Below are positions 18,452-27,228 of a stretch of DNA of 64,000 nt, piece after piece (the stretch's first letter is position 1; each line of letters opens with the position of its first letter). The stretch lies in assembly GCF_037893015.1 (NCBI RefSeq), contig NC_133661.1:182754508-182818507 (forward strand). The letters run 5' to 3'. This DNA is from Macrotis lagotis. Taxonomy: Eukaryota; Chordata; Mammalia; Peramelemorphia; Peramelidae. The notes beneath the pieces were generated by a model, which had not been told where the DNA came from, ran no database searches, and saw only the letters and a program-made list of their open reading frames with translations. The translations under genes were made by a program, and so were the position numbers.

Positions 18452-20052
18452 TCCATGTTGCATATAAAACCTAGATCTTTCCTGTTATAACTTCTGTTCA
18501 TTTTCTTTTTGGGATAGCCCAGGTCATTTTTCCAAGATGAACTCCTATAATTATTTCATCAGTAATTTATATTTACGAAGCACTTTCCTCAAATAAACTT
18601 GAAGCACTTTTATAACAAAGAATAAAAGAGGAAATTAGTAAAATTAACCAATATATCAACCAAATACAACATCATATGTAGTATTCAAAAGCCATAGTCC
18701 CATCTTGGGTCATTTTCAGATCTAAAAATACTTCTATGAACTTTGCAAAGGGAAGTTATTATTTTTTTTATGTTTCATCTTTGGGGCCAAATTTCATTAT
18801 TAAAATTTAATAACATAAAGTTTTAGTCATTGTTTTTCTTTCCATTTACAATTTCATCATTATTGTGTATATTGTTTTTCTGTTTCTGATCGCTTCACTT
18901 TGTCAGTTTATATAAATCTTCTATATTAATTATATTCACTTCTTCTTAAAACATTCCATTCCATTCATTCATATACCAGAACTTCCAATCAAAGGCATTT
19001 GATCTGTTACAAGTTCTTTCAGGATGTTTTGGACACTTTAGTCTCTTACCTGACTTTTTTTTTTTGTTAGGTTTTTGCAAGGCAAATGGGGTTAAGTGGC
19101 TTGCCCAAGGCCACACAGATAGGTAATTATTAAGTGTCTGAGACTGGATTTGAACCCAGGTACTCCTGACTCCAAGGCCGGTGCTTTATCCACTACACCA
19201 CCTAGCCACCCCACTTACCTGACTTTCTGCAAACAGGGCCGTGGATGTGCTGAGGCACCGAGGGGTGGAGCCCAGGTTGTAGACACAAGTAGACCCTCTC
19301 CACCTCTGTCTAGCTGAGAATGGGCAGGTGCCAGATGGTTGTTTCTGATGTGGTCCATGAAGCCAGTGCGAATGCAGGGAGACACTGTGGAACTGACAAA
19401 TGAGATGACCCATCATTCATCGCAGACAGGCCATATATGATATTGGGGTTGGAGGTTCCTATCCCTATGATAGTAATACTATTTATTGATAACCTATTAG
19501 CAAGCACTAAAGCCAAGACTTGAACCCAGGTGCTTAAAAACAAAACATATGTTTCTATAAAATAAAAGGGTTGAACTGAATGCTCTCTAAGGTCCTTTCT
19601 AATGGTAATGGTCTTTAATATGAAGTAGCACATGGGACTCTGAGGTGAAAACAGGCAAGGTACAATTATCATTAACCTCCCCTAAAAACATGGCCTCAGA
19701 AGCATTAAGGAATTTGCTCAAGGTCACTCTGCCAGAGTGGCAATGGCAGTACTTAAAATTCTGGTCTTCTGGTTTTTTCCCAGGTAAAGCGAACCACCAA
19801 GGAGGTCAGAAGTCGCAGGTCACGGCCAGGGGCACCACGCTGCCAGGGTCAGGGGTCAAAAGCTGCTAACCCCTCCGGAGAGACTAAGCAGCCGGAGGAT
19901 ATCTCCCGTTCAGGGCTCTCGGCCCCGGTTGGGCTTGCTCACTACAAGGCAGCTGGGCTGATCAATATCCGTCCTCAAGGGGGTTATACCTGGCGCCGAG
20001 GCCATAATAAGCGAAGAACCCCCAGGTTCCCACACATCCGCCGCGCAGCCAT
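15138..20052 (-). CDS. OXA1L: OXA1L, mitochondrial inner membrane insertase, complete, ten coding exons
   Basis: OXA1L belongs to the YidC/Oxa1/Alb3 family; it inserts mitochondrially made and some imported proteins into the inner membrane and docks mitoribosomes through its C-terminal tail (family knowledge). Coding exons in transcript order: 20052-19990, 19392-19219, 18033-17820, 17111-16968, 16841-16756, 16586-16422, 15924-15820, 15700-15538, 15443-15363, 15262-15138; all introns are GT-AG and phases agree. Total 1320 nt, 439 aa, against 435 in human. The N-terminus [20 protein letters not shown] is arginine-rich, as expected for a mitochondrial presequence. The insertase domain starts near [13 protein letters not shown] (~residue 123) and contains [34 protein letters not shown] and [13 protein letters not shown]. 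The tail [15 protein letters not shown] is conserved. A SINE abuts the intron 2 donor (see findings). Confidence 0.97.
15363..15443 (-). CDS. OXA1L: OXA1L exon 9 (residues 372-399)
   Basis: Acceptor tcccacag, donor gtggat (a weaker GT donor). Encodes [20 protein letters not shown] and LQLAAR, the start of the charged matrix tail that contacts the mitoribosome. Confidence 0.94.
15538..15700 (-). CDS. OXA1L: OXA1L exon 8 (residues 318-372)
   Basis: Acceptor tttttttcag, donor gtaagc. Encodes [20 protein letters not shown] (last membrane helix of the core), then [20 protein letters not shown] and [14 protein letters not shown]. Confidence 0.96.
15820..15924 (-). CDS. OXA1L: OXA1L exon 7 (residues 283-317)
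   Basis: Acceptor attgttag, donor gtatgt. Encodes [20 protein letters not shown] and [15 protein letters not shown], membrane segment 4 of the insertase core. Thirty-five codons, phase 0. Confidence 0.95.
16422..16586 (-). CDS. OXA1L: OXA1L exon 6 (residues 228-282)
   Basis: Acceptor gctctag, donor gtaagc. Encodes [40 protein letters not shown] and [27 protein letters not shown] is a hallmark stretch of the Oxa1 family. Phase 0 at both ends. Confidence 0.97.
16756..16841 (-). CDS. OXA1L: OXA1L exon 5 (residues 199-227)
   Basis: Acceptor ggttacag, donor gtaagt. Encodes [20 protein letters not shown] then RGFIVPLAQ, aligning with the LYQKKHGIK..P region of human OXA1L. Too short to appear as an open frame on its own; it is supported by splice sites, phase and homology. 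Confidence 0.93.
16968..17111 (-). CDS. OXA1L: OXA1L exon 4 (residues 151-199)
   Basis: Acceptor tttactag, donor gtgagt. Encodes [40 protein letters not shown] and LSGDKFE. This is the end of the first membrane helix plus the amphipathic cytoplasm-type (matrix) loop typical of the family. Confidence 0.96.
17820..18033 (-). CDS. OXA1L: OXA1L exon 3 (residues 80-151)
   Basis: Acceptor cttgcaacag, donor gtaagg. Encodes [20 protein letters not shown], then [20 protein letters not shown] and [10 protein letters not shown], which opens the YidC/Oxa1 insertase domain and its first membrane helix. The cysteine codon T/GC is split at the exit. Confidence 0.96.
18404..18450. repeat. (CA)n microsatellite in OXA1L intron 2
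   Basis: Uninterrupted CA dinucleotide run of about 23 units. Confidence 0.97.
18480..19040 (-). mobile_element. Old L1/HAL1-like remnant in OXA1L intron 2
   Basis: AT-rich, with ATATTGTTTTTCTGTTTCTG and TCACTTTGTCAGTTTATATA resembling the L1 remnant at 24600. Degraded; low certainty. Confidence 0.4.
19058..19213 (-). mobile_element. Marsupial SINE abutting the OXA1L intron 2 splice donor
   Basis: Full-length SINE in the sense orientation of OXA1L. Its first base is position +6 of the intron. The target duplication CTTACCTGACTTT occurs at 19045-19057 and 19214-19226 and contains the donor (AAAGTCAG/GTAAG on the gene strand). Hence the donor is present twice. Confidence 0.93.
19219..19392 (-). 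CDS. OXA1L: OXA1L exon 2 (residues 22-79)
   Basis: Acceptor atttgtcag. The start was chosen because it gives [11 protein letters not shown], which aligns with VHSVAGPSQWL of human, and keeps phase 0. It ends [12 protein letters not shown] with donor gtaagt. Poorly conserved presequence/linker region. The donor is immediately followed by a SINE and is duplicated at 19050. Confidence 0.88.
19990..20052 (-). CDS. OXA1L: OXA1L exon 1 (coding part, residues 1-21)
   Basis: ATG at 20052-20050 in context GGGAAGATGG, a good Kozak match, inside the CpG island. Encodes [20 protein letters not shown] plus Q, matching the start of mammalian OXA1L. Donor gtataa, phase 0. The upstream 5' UTR length is not determinable. 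Confidence 0.9.
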
Positions 20053-20055
20053 CTT
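20044..20055 (-). promoter_or_regulatory. OXA1L: YY1-type AAGATGGC element overlapping the OXA1L start codon
   Basis: Minus strand reads AAGATGGCTGCG, close to the YY1 core AAGATGGCGGC, overlapping the initiator ATG. This arrangement is common just downstream of transcription starts of nuclear genes for mitochondrial proteins. A second similar site lies at 20187-20197 (AAAGATGGCCGC on the minus strand). Confidence 0.5.
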
Positions 20056-20076
20056 CCCGGGCAGAGAAAGCAACAC

Positions 20077-20088
20077 TGCGCTTGCGCA
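20077..20088. promoter_or_regulatory. OXA1L: NRF1-like site
   Basis: TGCGCTTGCGCA (TGCGCAAGCGCA on the other strand) has one mismatch to the NRF1 consensus YGCGCAYGCGCR. NRF1 drives many nuclear genes for mitochondrial proteins, which fits OXA1L. Confidence 0.5.
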
Positions 20089-20102
20089 CTGCCGGCAATC
20101 TC

Positions 20103-20110
20103 CTCGCGAG
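20103..20110. promoter_or_regulatory. CTCGCGAG palindrome (CGCG element)
   Basis: CCTCGCGAGAGG holds the palindrome CTCGCGAG, the core of the TCTCGCGAGA element found in many CpG-island promoters. Confidence 0.4.
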
Positions 20111-20241
20111 AGGCCGCTCTTTTGGTTGTGGTCAGGAAGTCAGAGGCAACTGCACAGACCGAGTCCTCATACAAAGCGGAGGGGGGCGGCCATCTTTGAT
20201 ACTGGCATGAAGACGCGATGGGCGGGGATAGCGCAGGGCCG

Positions 20242-20255
20242 GTTGTCATGGTTAC
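20242..20255. promoter_or_regulatory. RFX X-box-like motif
   Basis: GTTGTCATGGTTAC resembles the X-box GTTGCCATGGCAAC with a few changes, in the upstream half of the CpG island. Confidence 0.3.
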
Positions 20256-20712
20256 GGACTAGCCGCGTGGTTCTCGTTTTAGTCCTGTTTGTCTGGTTGA
20301 GACGATCCTGCTCCGGACTTGAGGGCCTGCGGGGTCCTCCCTTGGGCGAGATATCCTGCAACTCACGTGCATTAAAAACAATCCCCACACCCCCCGGGTG
20401 AATTCCGAGCCCGGTGTGCCCTCTGGCCCGCGGTTTTATTCCATTGTCAGACTTTTTTGGATTTAGGACCTTTCCCCCCTAAAAGCTTTTGTTTATGTGG
20501 ACTATACCTATTAATATTTATTGAATTAGGAATTAAAACAATTTAAAACATTTAATTAAAATACTAATAAACTCATTATATGTTCATCTTTTTTTCTGGA
20601 AAATATCTTTTCCAAAAAAAAATTGTCAGAAAAGTGGTTTTATTTTAAATAGTTGTATAAATCTTTCTAATGTCTGATTTAGAATACAGCTGGTTTGATT
20701 CTCATGCATTCA

Positions 20713-20955
20713 CGTTTTTTTAATTTTAGATTTTTGCAAGGCAATGGGGTTAAGTGGCCACACAGGTAATTATTTTTTATTTATTTAATTTATTTATTCT
20801 AGGTTTTTTTTTTTTGGCAAGGCAAATGGGGTTAAGTGGTTTTCCCAAGGCCATACATAATTACCTAATTATTAAGTGTCTGAGACCGCATTTGAACCCA
20901 GGTACTCCTGACTCCAGGGCCGGTGCTCTATTCACTGTGCCACTTAGCCGCCCCT
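20713..20955 (-). mobile_element. Marsupial SINE with duplicated, internally deleted 3' part
   Basis: A partial unit (20714-20772: GCAAGGCAATGGGGTTAAG, then ACACAGGTAATTATT) is followed by AT-rich linker and a complete unit ending CACTTAGCCGCCCC. A single 9-bp duplication ATGCATTCA flanks the whole (20704-20712, 20956-20964). Confidence 0.85.
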
Positions 20956-21214
20956 ATGCATTCATTTTCTTAGTAGATACTGTTTTGGTCAAAGAAAATT
21001 TGGCCTCACACAGGTGGTTGGAAAATGGAGTATTTGAAGAGGCAAGGAACTTCTCACAATCGTTATGAAAATAGTTTTTACCACCCCCAGGGGTCTGGAC
21101 CACATTCTGAGACCCAGTGGTCTCACAGTCTCGGGTCAAAAGAAGAAGACAACACAGTGCAATACAGTACTTACCAGATACCTCAGAAATTATGTTCATG
21201 AACATTAATGACAT

Positions 21215-21430
21215 TTTAGAAGATAATAATAAAAGCATTTTTGTGTGTTTTAAAGTTTGCAAAGATCTTTAAAAGTATTTCATTCTAGCAACCTAAAAGG
21301 AAGATAGTATTATTATCCTCGTTTTATAGGTGGGAAAACTGAGGTAGTCTCAGGGTCAAACTGCTAATAAGTGAGGTAAAATTTGTACTGAGATTTTCCT
21401 GACTCCAGAGTCAGCCCTCCATTTACTACA
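21215..21430 (-). mobile_element. Old MIR/THER-type SINE
   Basis: AAAGTTTGCAAAGATCTTT, TATTATCCTCGTTTTATAGG, GAAAACTGAGG and CTGACTCCAGAGTCAG core phrases. Confidence 0.65.
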
Positions 21431-21479
21431 AAAAGCCAGTGATAATTTGGGGCACTGAGTATCCTACATACTATTTTTA

Positions 21480-21660
21480 GTTTTTTTAATTGATATCTTT
21501 TTTATCACAGATTTCTCCCTGTATACCCCCTCCTTTCTCCCAGAAAGAGTTCTATTAAAGTCTTTATAATTTTTTAAAAAGAAAAAATATGGTAAAATTG
21601 ATTATCATATCAAAAAGGTCTATTAATATCTCTTGTGTAGATTATCAGGCAATAAAAGGA
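21480..21660 (-). mobile_element. Possible old L1-like fragment
   Basis: TCTCCCTGTATACCCCCTCC and AAAAATATGGTAAAATTGAT resemble the neighbouring L1 remnants. Weak. Confidence 0.3.
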
Positions 21661-21869
21661 GGGATCAGCTGAATGGATCAGAGAACCTCAGAGTTTGTAG
21701 AACCTTTAGGAACCATTTAGTTCAATCCATACTTCAACAAAAATCCCTTCTTTTTAATATCTCTGATCAGTAGCCAAATGACTTTTGCTTGAAAGACTTC
21801 TCATGTAGCCATTCCACTTTAGATAACTATAATTGTTGGAAAGTTTTTCTTTTTTTTAGCTTAAGATCA

Positions 21870-22005
21870 TGGATCCAGAGTTACAAGGGGGCATCTAGTC
21901 CAAACCCTTCATTTTACAGATAAGGAAACTGAAGTCCAGGGAGGTTAAGGTCAAAGGTGAGATTTGAACCCCTACCTCTCTGACTCCTAAACCGGTGATT
22001 TTCCT
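21870..22005 (-). mobile_element. Old MIR-type SINE
   Basis: GGCATCTAGTCCAAACCCTT, TTTTACAGATAAGGAAACTG and TGAGATTTGAACCCCTACC. Confidence 0.7.
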
Positions 22006-22012
22006 ACTCTTC

Positions 22013-22161
22013 ATTTTTTTTAAGGCTTTGCAAGGCAATGGGGTTAAGTGGCTTGTCCAAGATCACAGCTAGGTAATTAGTAAGTATCTAAGGTTGGATT
22101 TGAACTCAGGTACTCCTGACTCCAGGGCCCATGCTTCATTCATTGTGTTACCTAGCTGCCT
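22013..22161 (-). mobile_element. Marsupial tRNA-derived SINE
   Basis: GCAAGGCAATGGGGTTAAGT ... TTACCTAGCTGCC, next to the older MIR at 21870-22005. Confidence 0.88.
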
Positions 22162-22379
22162 GATTTTCCTACTCTTCTAAAAGTATTTTAAAATTTGCTG
22201 CTTTCAAAAAAAACCCCAAAAACATTGCTGTAAAGTTCAAATGATTACTTTCCTCTCCTCCTCCTCTCCATCATCCCTTGTAACAAATAGTTGAGCAAAA
22301 TAAATCAGCACATTGGGTTGTTGACAAGGTATACCTCATTCCTTCTGCTTCTTTAAACAGGCCTATTAATAAAGACATG

Positions 22380-22960
22380 GTCTCTTGAGAGCTTCTTCCT
22401 TTTCTTCTGTTGCCACTTGAGCCAGGTTTGCTGGGACTAAAGATAATGTGGCAGGTAAATCAGTTTTTCTGAGAATGAAACTTCTTTGTCTTAGTGTTAC
22501 TCCATTCAGTGATGCACTCCCAGCTAAAGAGGTACCTGCTTCTGCTCCTCCAGGTACAGGGTGCACATGGGACTTCTGCCACAGCCTCTTCCACATGGCT
22601 TTTGTGGTGGTGGAAGCTGTGGTGGAGGCTCCTTTCATGTCTTTGATTGAAGCCATAGATCTGGACATCAAACCTGAGTAGGAGATGCAGCAAGGATACC
22701 ACCCCAGAATTCATAGCCCTAATGAAGGAAGGCTGGGGTCATCCCCAAGGAAGTTGCACACATGGAGACAGATGATACCCGTGAGCCTTTTGGTCAGATG
22801 GAAGATTCCTCTTATGTAGAAAATGGCAGCATGCAGTCATTTTGGGTGGAGGCAGGTGATGGTTTGTGTCAGAATGTATTCCATGCTCAGTCAGATGGGT
22901 GGACCTACCTGTGCTACTACAGCATCAGCCTAATTTACCTTGAATACTAAGGCACATTCT
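22380..22960. other. Unassigned non-repeat block, possibly a decayed retrocopy
   Basis: Less AT-rich than its surroundings, with overlapping open stretches on both strands. The + strand has 22448-22681 (includes PPGTGCTWDFCHSLFHMAFV) and, in another frame, 22762-22950 (begins METDDTREPFGQMEDSSYVE). I do not recognise a parent protein. The frame change between the two halves would fit a broken processed pseudogene, but no poly-A or target duplication is evident. Confidence 0.25.
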
Positions 22961-23076
22961 GTTGGTGCCTGGCACTCAACTTCTGCTTGCAGCTTGAGAT
23001 GGACTGAGGCTTAACTCAGCACATAGGGCATGAGGCTGTGCAAAGAGATGAGCATGACTTGGAAGACCAAGAAGCT

Positions 23077-23101
23077 TCTTCTTTCTCTTTTTTCTTTTTT
23101 T

Positions 23102-23171
<70 letters not shown>
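23077..23171. repeat. (TTTC)n microsatellite
   Basis: Roughly twenty TTTC units, sitting exactly where the poly-A tail of the adjoining minus-strand SINE should be. Confidence 0.95.
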
Positions 23172-23172
<1 letters not shown>

Positions 23173-23300
23173 GCAAGGCAATGGGGTTAAGTGACTTGCC
23201 CAAGGTCACTCAGCTAGATAATTATTAAGTGCCTGAGGCCAAATTTGAACTTAGGTCCTCCTGACTCTAGGGCCATATCAGTACCCTATCAACCTCTTGA
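23172..23300 (-). mobile_element. Marsupial SINE, head degenerate
   Basis: CTGCAAGGCAATGGGGTTAA, GGTCACTCAGCTAGATAATT and CCTCCTGACTCTAGGGCC. The final third decays into ACCCTATCAACCTC. Confidence 0.85.
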
Positions 23301-24319
23301 CTCCAGATGGTGTCTCAGAGCCCAAAGGGTGAGTGAGGCCTAAGTGACCCTCTACTGTATCTTGTTGATAAATGAGATTCTTGTTTTATCATCAAATTTC
23401 TGAATTTATGATCAGACACTTCATTGCTCAGTGCTCTGAAGTCTTTCAGTTTTGTTTTCTAGAGGCTAATTTTCCTATAAATTGTCAAGGTATGAAGGAA
23501 CTTCCTGAATTTCTCAACTTCCAAACTCTTTTACTCTCCTATACAAATGAATGGGAGGGGAAAACCTTTAGGAACAACACTAAAACCAAGGTCCACCCCC
23601 CCCCCCCAAGGTTTCTTTGCCTTTCATGCCTATGTAAGGCCAGCAAAACTTTCTAGACATTAAGTCTGCCCAACCAAACCCCAAATAGACATATTCCATC
23701 TTGTCCCCAAGGATATTGTGCAAAACTTTTTAAAAAGGTCTGCCCAAATCCCTATGCATCAGGTCTTCCCCTTCTCTTTTAGTCTGTAATCTTTAATGAT
23801 ATCAAGAAAGTAAAGTTAGTTTGCAATGATTTTGAGGACCTCCTTGAGTTTGACCTTAAAAATAATAATAAGATTAAATATGTGTTAAGTTTCAGAGTTT
23901 GCCCTATAAGGGATAAATAATTTGTTAATCTCTAGAGTTTGGCTTCAAGAAAGAGTAAAACAGAATTTGATTAGCATATGTTTATTAATATTTTTCTAAG
24001 TTCACTGATTATGGGGTATGTATGGCACTCCTGGCTAGAGAACCAAATCTCCAAAATAGTATCCTGAACTGAGGTTTTTATATAATTTGACTTTCAGAAG
24101 GCAGGATCTGAAAAGTCACCTCCTGCTTGTCCAATCAAAAAAGAGAGAGGCCCCCAACTCAGGATGGGTTGGAGGAGCTGGGTGTCAGCCATTCTATTAA
24201 AAGGAGTTATACTAAAGACCTTCATTAAAGCAATGTGATTCTTCACCCTGTAGGACATGGGCATATCAAGTGACTCCATACAATAGGATCAGCGGTCATC
24301 ATTTCATCAATTTATTTTA

Positions 24320-24960
24320 AAAATCTTATTTTTATTGCTATCTTTTGTTTTTCCATGACTCTTTCTTCTAAATCTCTTCCCTCCATCCATACATTGTAAA
24401 CTAAAATTAAAAAGAAAAAAAAATTGATCAGCAAAATCAACTAATCCATTAACTGCTTCTGATTGACAGAATACACAATATTATAAACCCATTCCCTAGT
24501 CTTTTGTAAAGAGGTAAGGAAAGTACATTTTCTCAACTCTTCTTTGGGGTTAACCTTGATTATCATATTTATAAAGTTCAATTTCTTTCTTTTTTCATTT
24601 TTTGTTCTTTCCACTTATATTGTTGATTGTTTTCCTGGTTCTGCTCACTTCATCAGCCTCTATGTCTTCTTGTGCTTCTTTGAATGTTGTGATAATATAC
24701 CATAAGAAACAAAATTTGTCTGGATTTTACCAATTGATGGTCATTCACTTTGTTTTCAGTTCTTTGCTTCACAAAAAGAATGACCATGGGAACTTTCCAT
24801 TTTGGCCTCCATGGAATAAGTGTCTAGCAATATACTCTGGATCAAAATCAAGACAATGTAGTCACTTGTTATGCCTAATTCCAAATTACTTTTAATAATG
24901 GTTGGATCACATCATAGCTCCATGGCAAAATGTCTATTATAACTTTTGATGAAGCCATGT
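24320..24960 (-). mobile_element. L1/HAL1-like LINE remnant
   Basis: TTTTCCTGGTTCTGCTCACT, ACCAATTGATGGTCATTCAC and CTAATTCCAAATTACTTTTA parallel, in the same order, the minus-strand L1 at 8640-9622 (CTGGTTCTACTTATC, CCCCAATTGAAGGACAT). No intact frame. Confidence 0.55.
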
Positions 24961-25033
24961 TTACTGTTAATGATCATGATTTGTTTTTCTAAATAGGTTA
25001 ATAGTACAGAATTGCTACTGGTTCAAGAGGATT

Positions 25034-25034
25034 T

Positions 25035-25091
<57 letters not shown>
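25034..25091. repeat. (TG)n microsatellite
   Basis: TG run with one TATATG interruption near its start. Confidence 0.97.
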
Positions 25092-25093
<2 letters not shown>

Positions 25094-25469
25094 ACTTCCT
25101 CTGAAAGGTCTGAAACTCTGAATTTATTCATGGACTGAGGGACTGAGTCCTCAGGGAACCTGACCTTTAAAGAATGGAATCAAGCTCCCTTTGTTGAACT
25201 CTCTAGCTCTTTAAACACTTGGCTCAAAGTCCTGGAGAGAATTACTTAAAGGGTGTGTTGGAGCTAACTCAAGGTGAGGAAATTATAAAATACTATAAAG
25301 GCATGATTTATTGTCTAGAGATTAAACTTAAAATTGTCTTGTGTACATTGGTTGTTAAATATTTACAAGCACACTGAGGTTTAAATCATGTTTAAGGTTT
25401 TTCTTCAAGGGGGAGTAGAAAGATTCTCAGTCTATAATTTAGAGCAGGTATAGGACAGCCACTTATTTC

Positions 25470-25472
<3 letters not shown>

Positions 25473-25528
<56 letters not shown>
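25473..25528. repeat. (CA)n microsatellite
   Basis: Uninterrupted CA run, complementary in orientation to the TG run 380 bases upstream. Confidence 0.97.
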
Positions 25529-25530
<2 letters not shown>

Positions 25531-25689
25531 CTTAAAAAGTCTTTGAGATGCCAATTGATGTAAAAAAGCAGTAACATAAAACCACTATTATACTTTTGGA
25601 GACTGATCCTTAAAAAATATAAATGGAACTACTGAGTAGGCTTTTCAACTTCACCTTAAACTCACTTCTGCATGATACCATGGAAATAC

Positions 25690-26260
25690 TGGGCAGAAAG
25701 CTAATAGTTAACTTTTCCATGCTGACTTTCTCCCTATATAGCTCATCTTGTGTAACTTAAGGGAATGTTATGTTTTTCTGTTATTTTGTGCCTCTTCTTG
25801 AGCTGATAAGAGACTATCTTGGGTACTCTATCTGATCAGAAATCTTCTCCATACCAAGTACTCCATGTCCAGTAAACATTTCCCATGTTTTATCTCAAAA
25901 TTGTCATGCCTCAGATGTGGAGCAAAATCATTTGACCCATTGAGGCACACAAACAATATTGAGATAACAATATTGCCTAAGTAAAGAGCAAACTCTCCTT
26001 GACTATTTCTGATGAGATTCCCTAAACCACACTTATCCCAGAAGGGCTTCCCTAAGCCTCCTCAACCTCCCTCCAAGCCCCACAGCTTACTCCCTTTTCC
26101 CTTTACAAGATAAACATATCTCCTCTCACTTGCTAGTTCTTTCCTGGAACTCAGCCCACTTTGCTGAAGTGTAAATAAACTTTATGTTCCTCATAACTCT
26201 GAAGTCACTGTCTTGTGAATTCATGACTGCTCAAACCCAAACTCCAATATGGACTCTGGA
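25690..26260 (+). mobile_element. Possible solitary LTR (endogenous retrovirus, gammaretrovirus-like)
   Basis: A TATA-like CCCTATATAGC (~25732), pyrimidine-rich CCCACAGCTTACTCCC, a poly-A signal AATAAA (26174-26179) and the stretch ACTCTGAAGTCACTGTCTTG then TGAATTCATGAC give the order expected for U3-R-U5. No gag, pol or env sequence adjoins it and ends are undefined. Confidence 0.4.
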
Positions 26261-26891
26261 CAGCAAACACCCTCAAGGTCCTTATCTACTGGCAAGCTAT
26301 GCCAGATATTTAGGATGATTCTCTCCTTGGTAGTCATCTTCTCTTCCTGGAAGAGTTGTAGTAGCAGCTGGGGGACACTTCCTGAAGTTCAGCCAGGTGT
26401 CCTATTGTTTGGTCACCTGGTCTCTAAACAGAGGAGACAGAGTCCAGGTTTAGGCTCATTTAGGTAATACACACTTTGACTATATGTGGGTGGTTTTCAT
26501 TATGTTTGGTATGGAAGGAGCACCCCTTCTCCAGTAAAGTACTGGAGAAGAAGGGAGCACATAAGAGGGTTGAGTCCCTCCTTTTAAGATCCACTGAGTG
26601 GGCATCTCTTCCTGACTCAATGGTCAATAATAGGATTGTTTTGTTTCTTTAGAACTGAATTAGAGCACATGTGAGTCAGGGTTTATTGGAGCTAGCTGAC
26701 CAACTCAAACCAGCTTTGTTAAATTTTCATTGTGAATATTTTAGACTTTGGAAATTTGCAAACACTACAAATTAGGGGTTTATTTTTTGTTTTGTTGATT
26801 GTTTAGACTTAGGAAAGTGTTGTAGAAAATGTTAATAATACAGACAAATGTCATTTGTTTTATAGGAGAGTCAGTTGTAAAACATTTAACA

Positions 26892-27045
26892 GAGGGGTAG
26901 CTAGGTGGTGCGGTGGACAGAGCACAGGTTCTGGACATAGGAGGATCTGAGTTCAAATCTGCCTCAGACACTTAAAAATTACCTAACTTGTGTGACCTTG
27001 GGCAAGTCATTTAAAAGCAAAAAAAAAGATAAAAAAAAGACATTT
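26892..27045 (+). mobile_element. Marsupial tRNA-derived SINE
   Basis: GGGGTAGCTAGGTGGTGCGG, GAGTTCAAATCTGCCTCAG and CTTGGGCAAGTCATTTAAAA with an A-rich tail. Confidence 0.88.
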
Positions 27046-27228
27046 GGCAGCACATCCCTGAATGTGACCCACTGACCAGCAGATCGAAGGGACTCATCTG
27101 TTTACTTCCTTTACATATAAAAAAAAACCCCTTTAGAATTTGCTTTAGAATTTTTTTCTATAATCAAATTCAAATATATTGGTTAGTAGTTTGAGGACTC
27201 TATTATACCAAGTTAGTCATTGGTATAG

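Larger units (their letters stand above)
19840..20440. promoter_or_regulatory. OXA1L: CpG-island promoter of OXA1L
   Basis: The only clearly GC- and CpG-rich stretch of the window, centred on the OXA1L start codon. It contains CCGCGCAGCC, TGCGCTTGCGCA, CTCGCGAG, GGGGGGCGGCC and ACGCGATGGGCGGGG, and no TATA box at a fixed place. This is typical of a broad housekeeping promoter. It extends 380 bases upstream of the ATG, so divergent transcription on the + strand is possible but not shown. Confidence 0.85.

Noticed and set aside
20126..20401. 91-codon plus-strand frame (and an inner start at 20208) in the CpG island, with a hydrophobic stretch
   Set aside because: GC-rich promoter DNA often has long chance frames; overlaps the OXA1L upstream region and matches no known protein.
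22976..23209. Lys-Glu-Arg repeat protein on the minus strand
   Set aside because: Translation of the (TTTC)n tract plus SINE.
27045..27075. U6 snRNA-like GGCAGCACAT
   Set aside because: Only ten bases match and the following sequence diverges at once.
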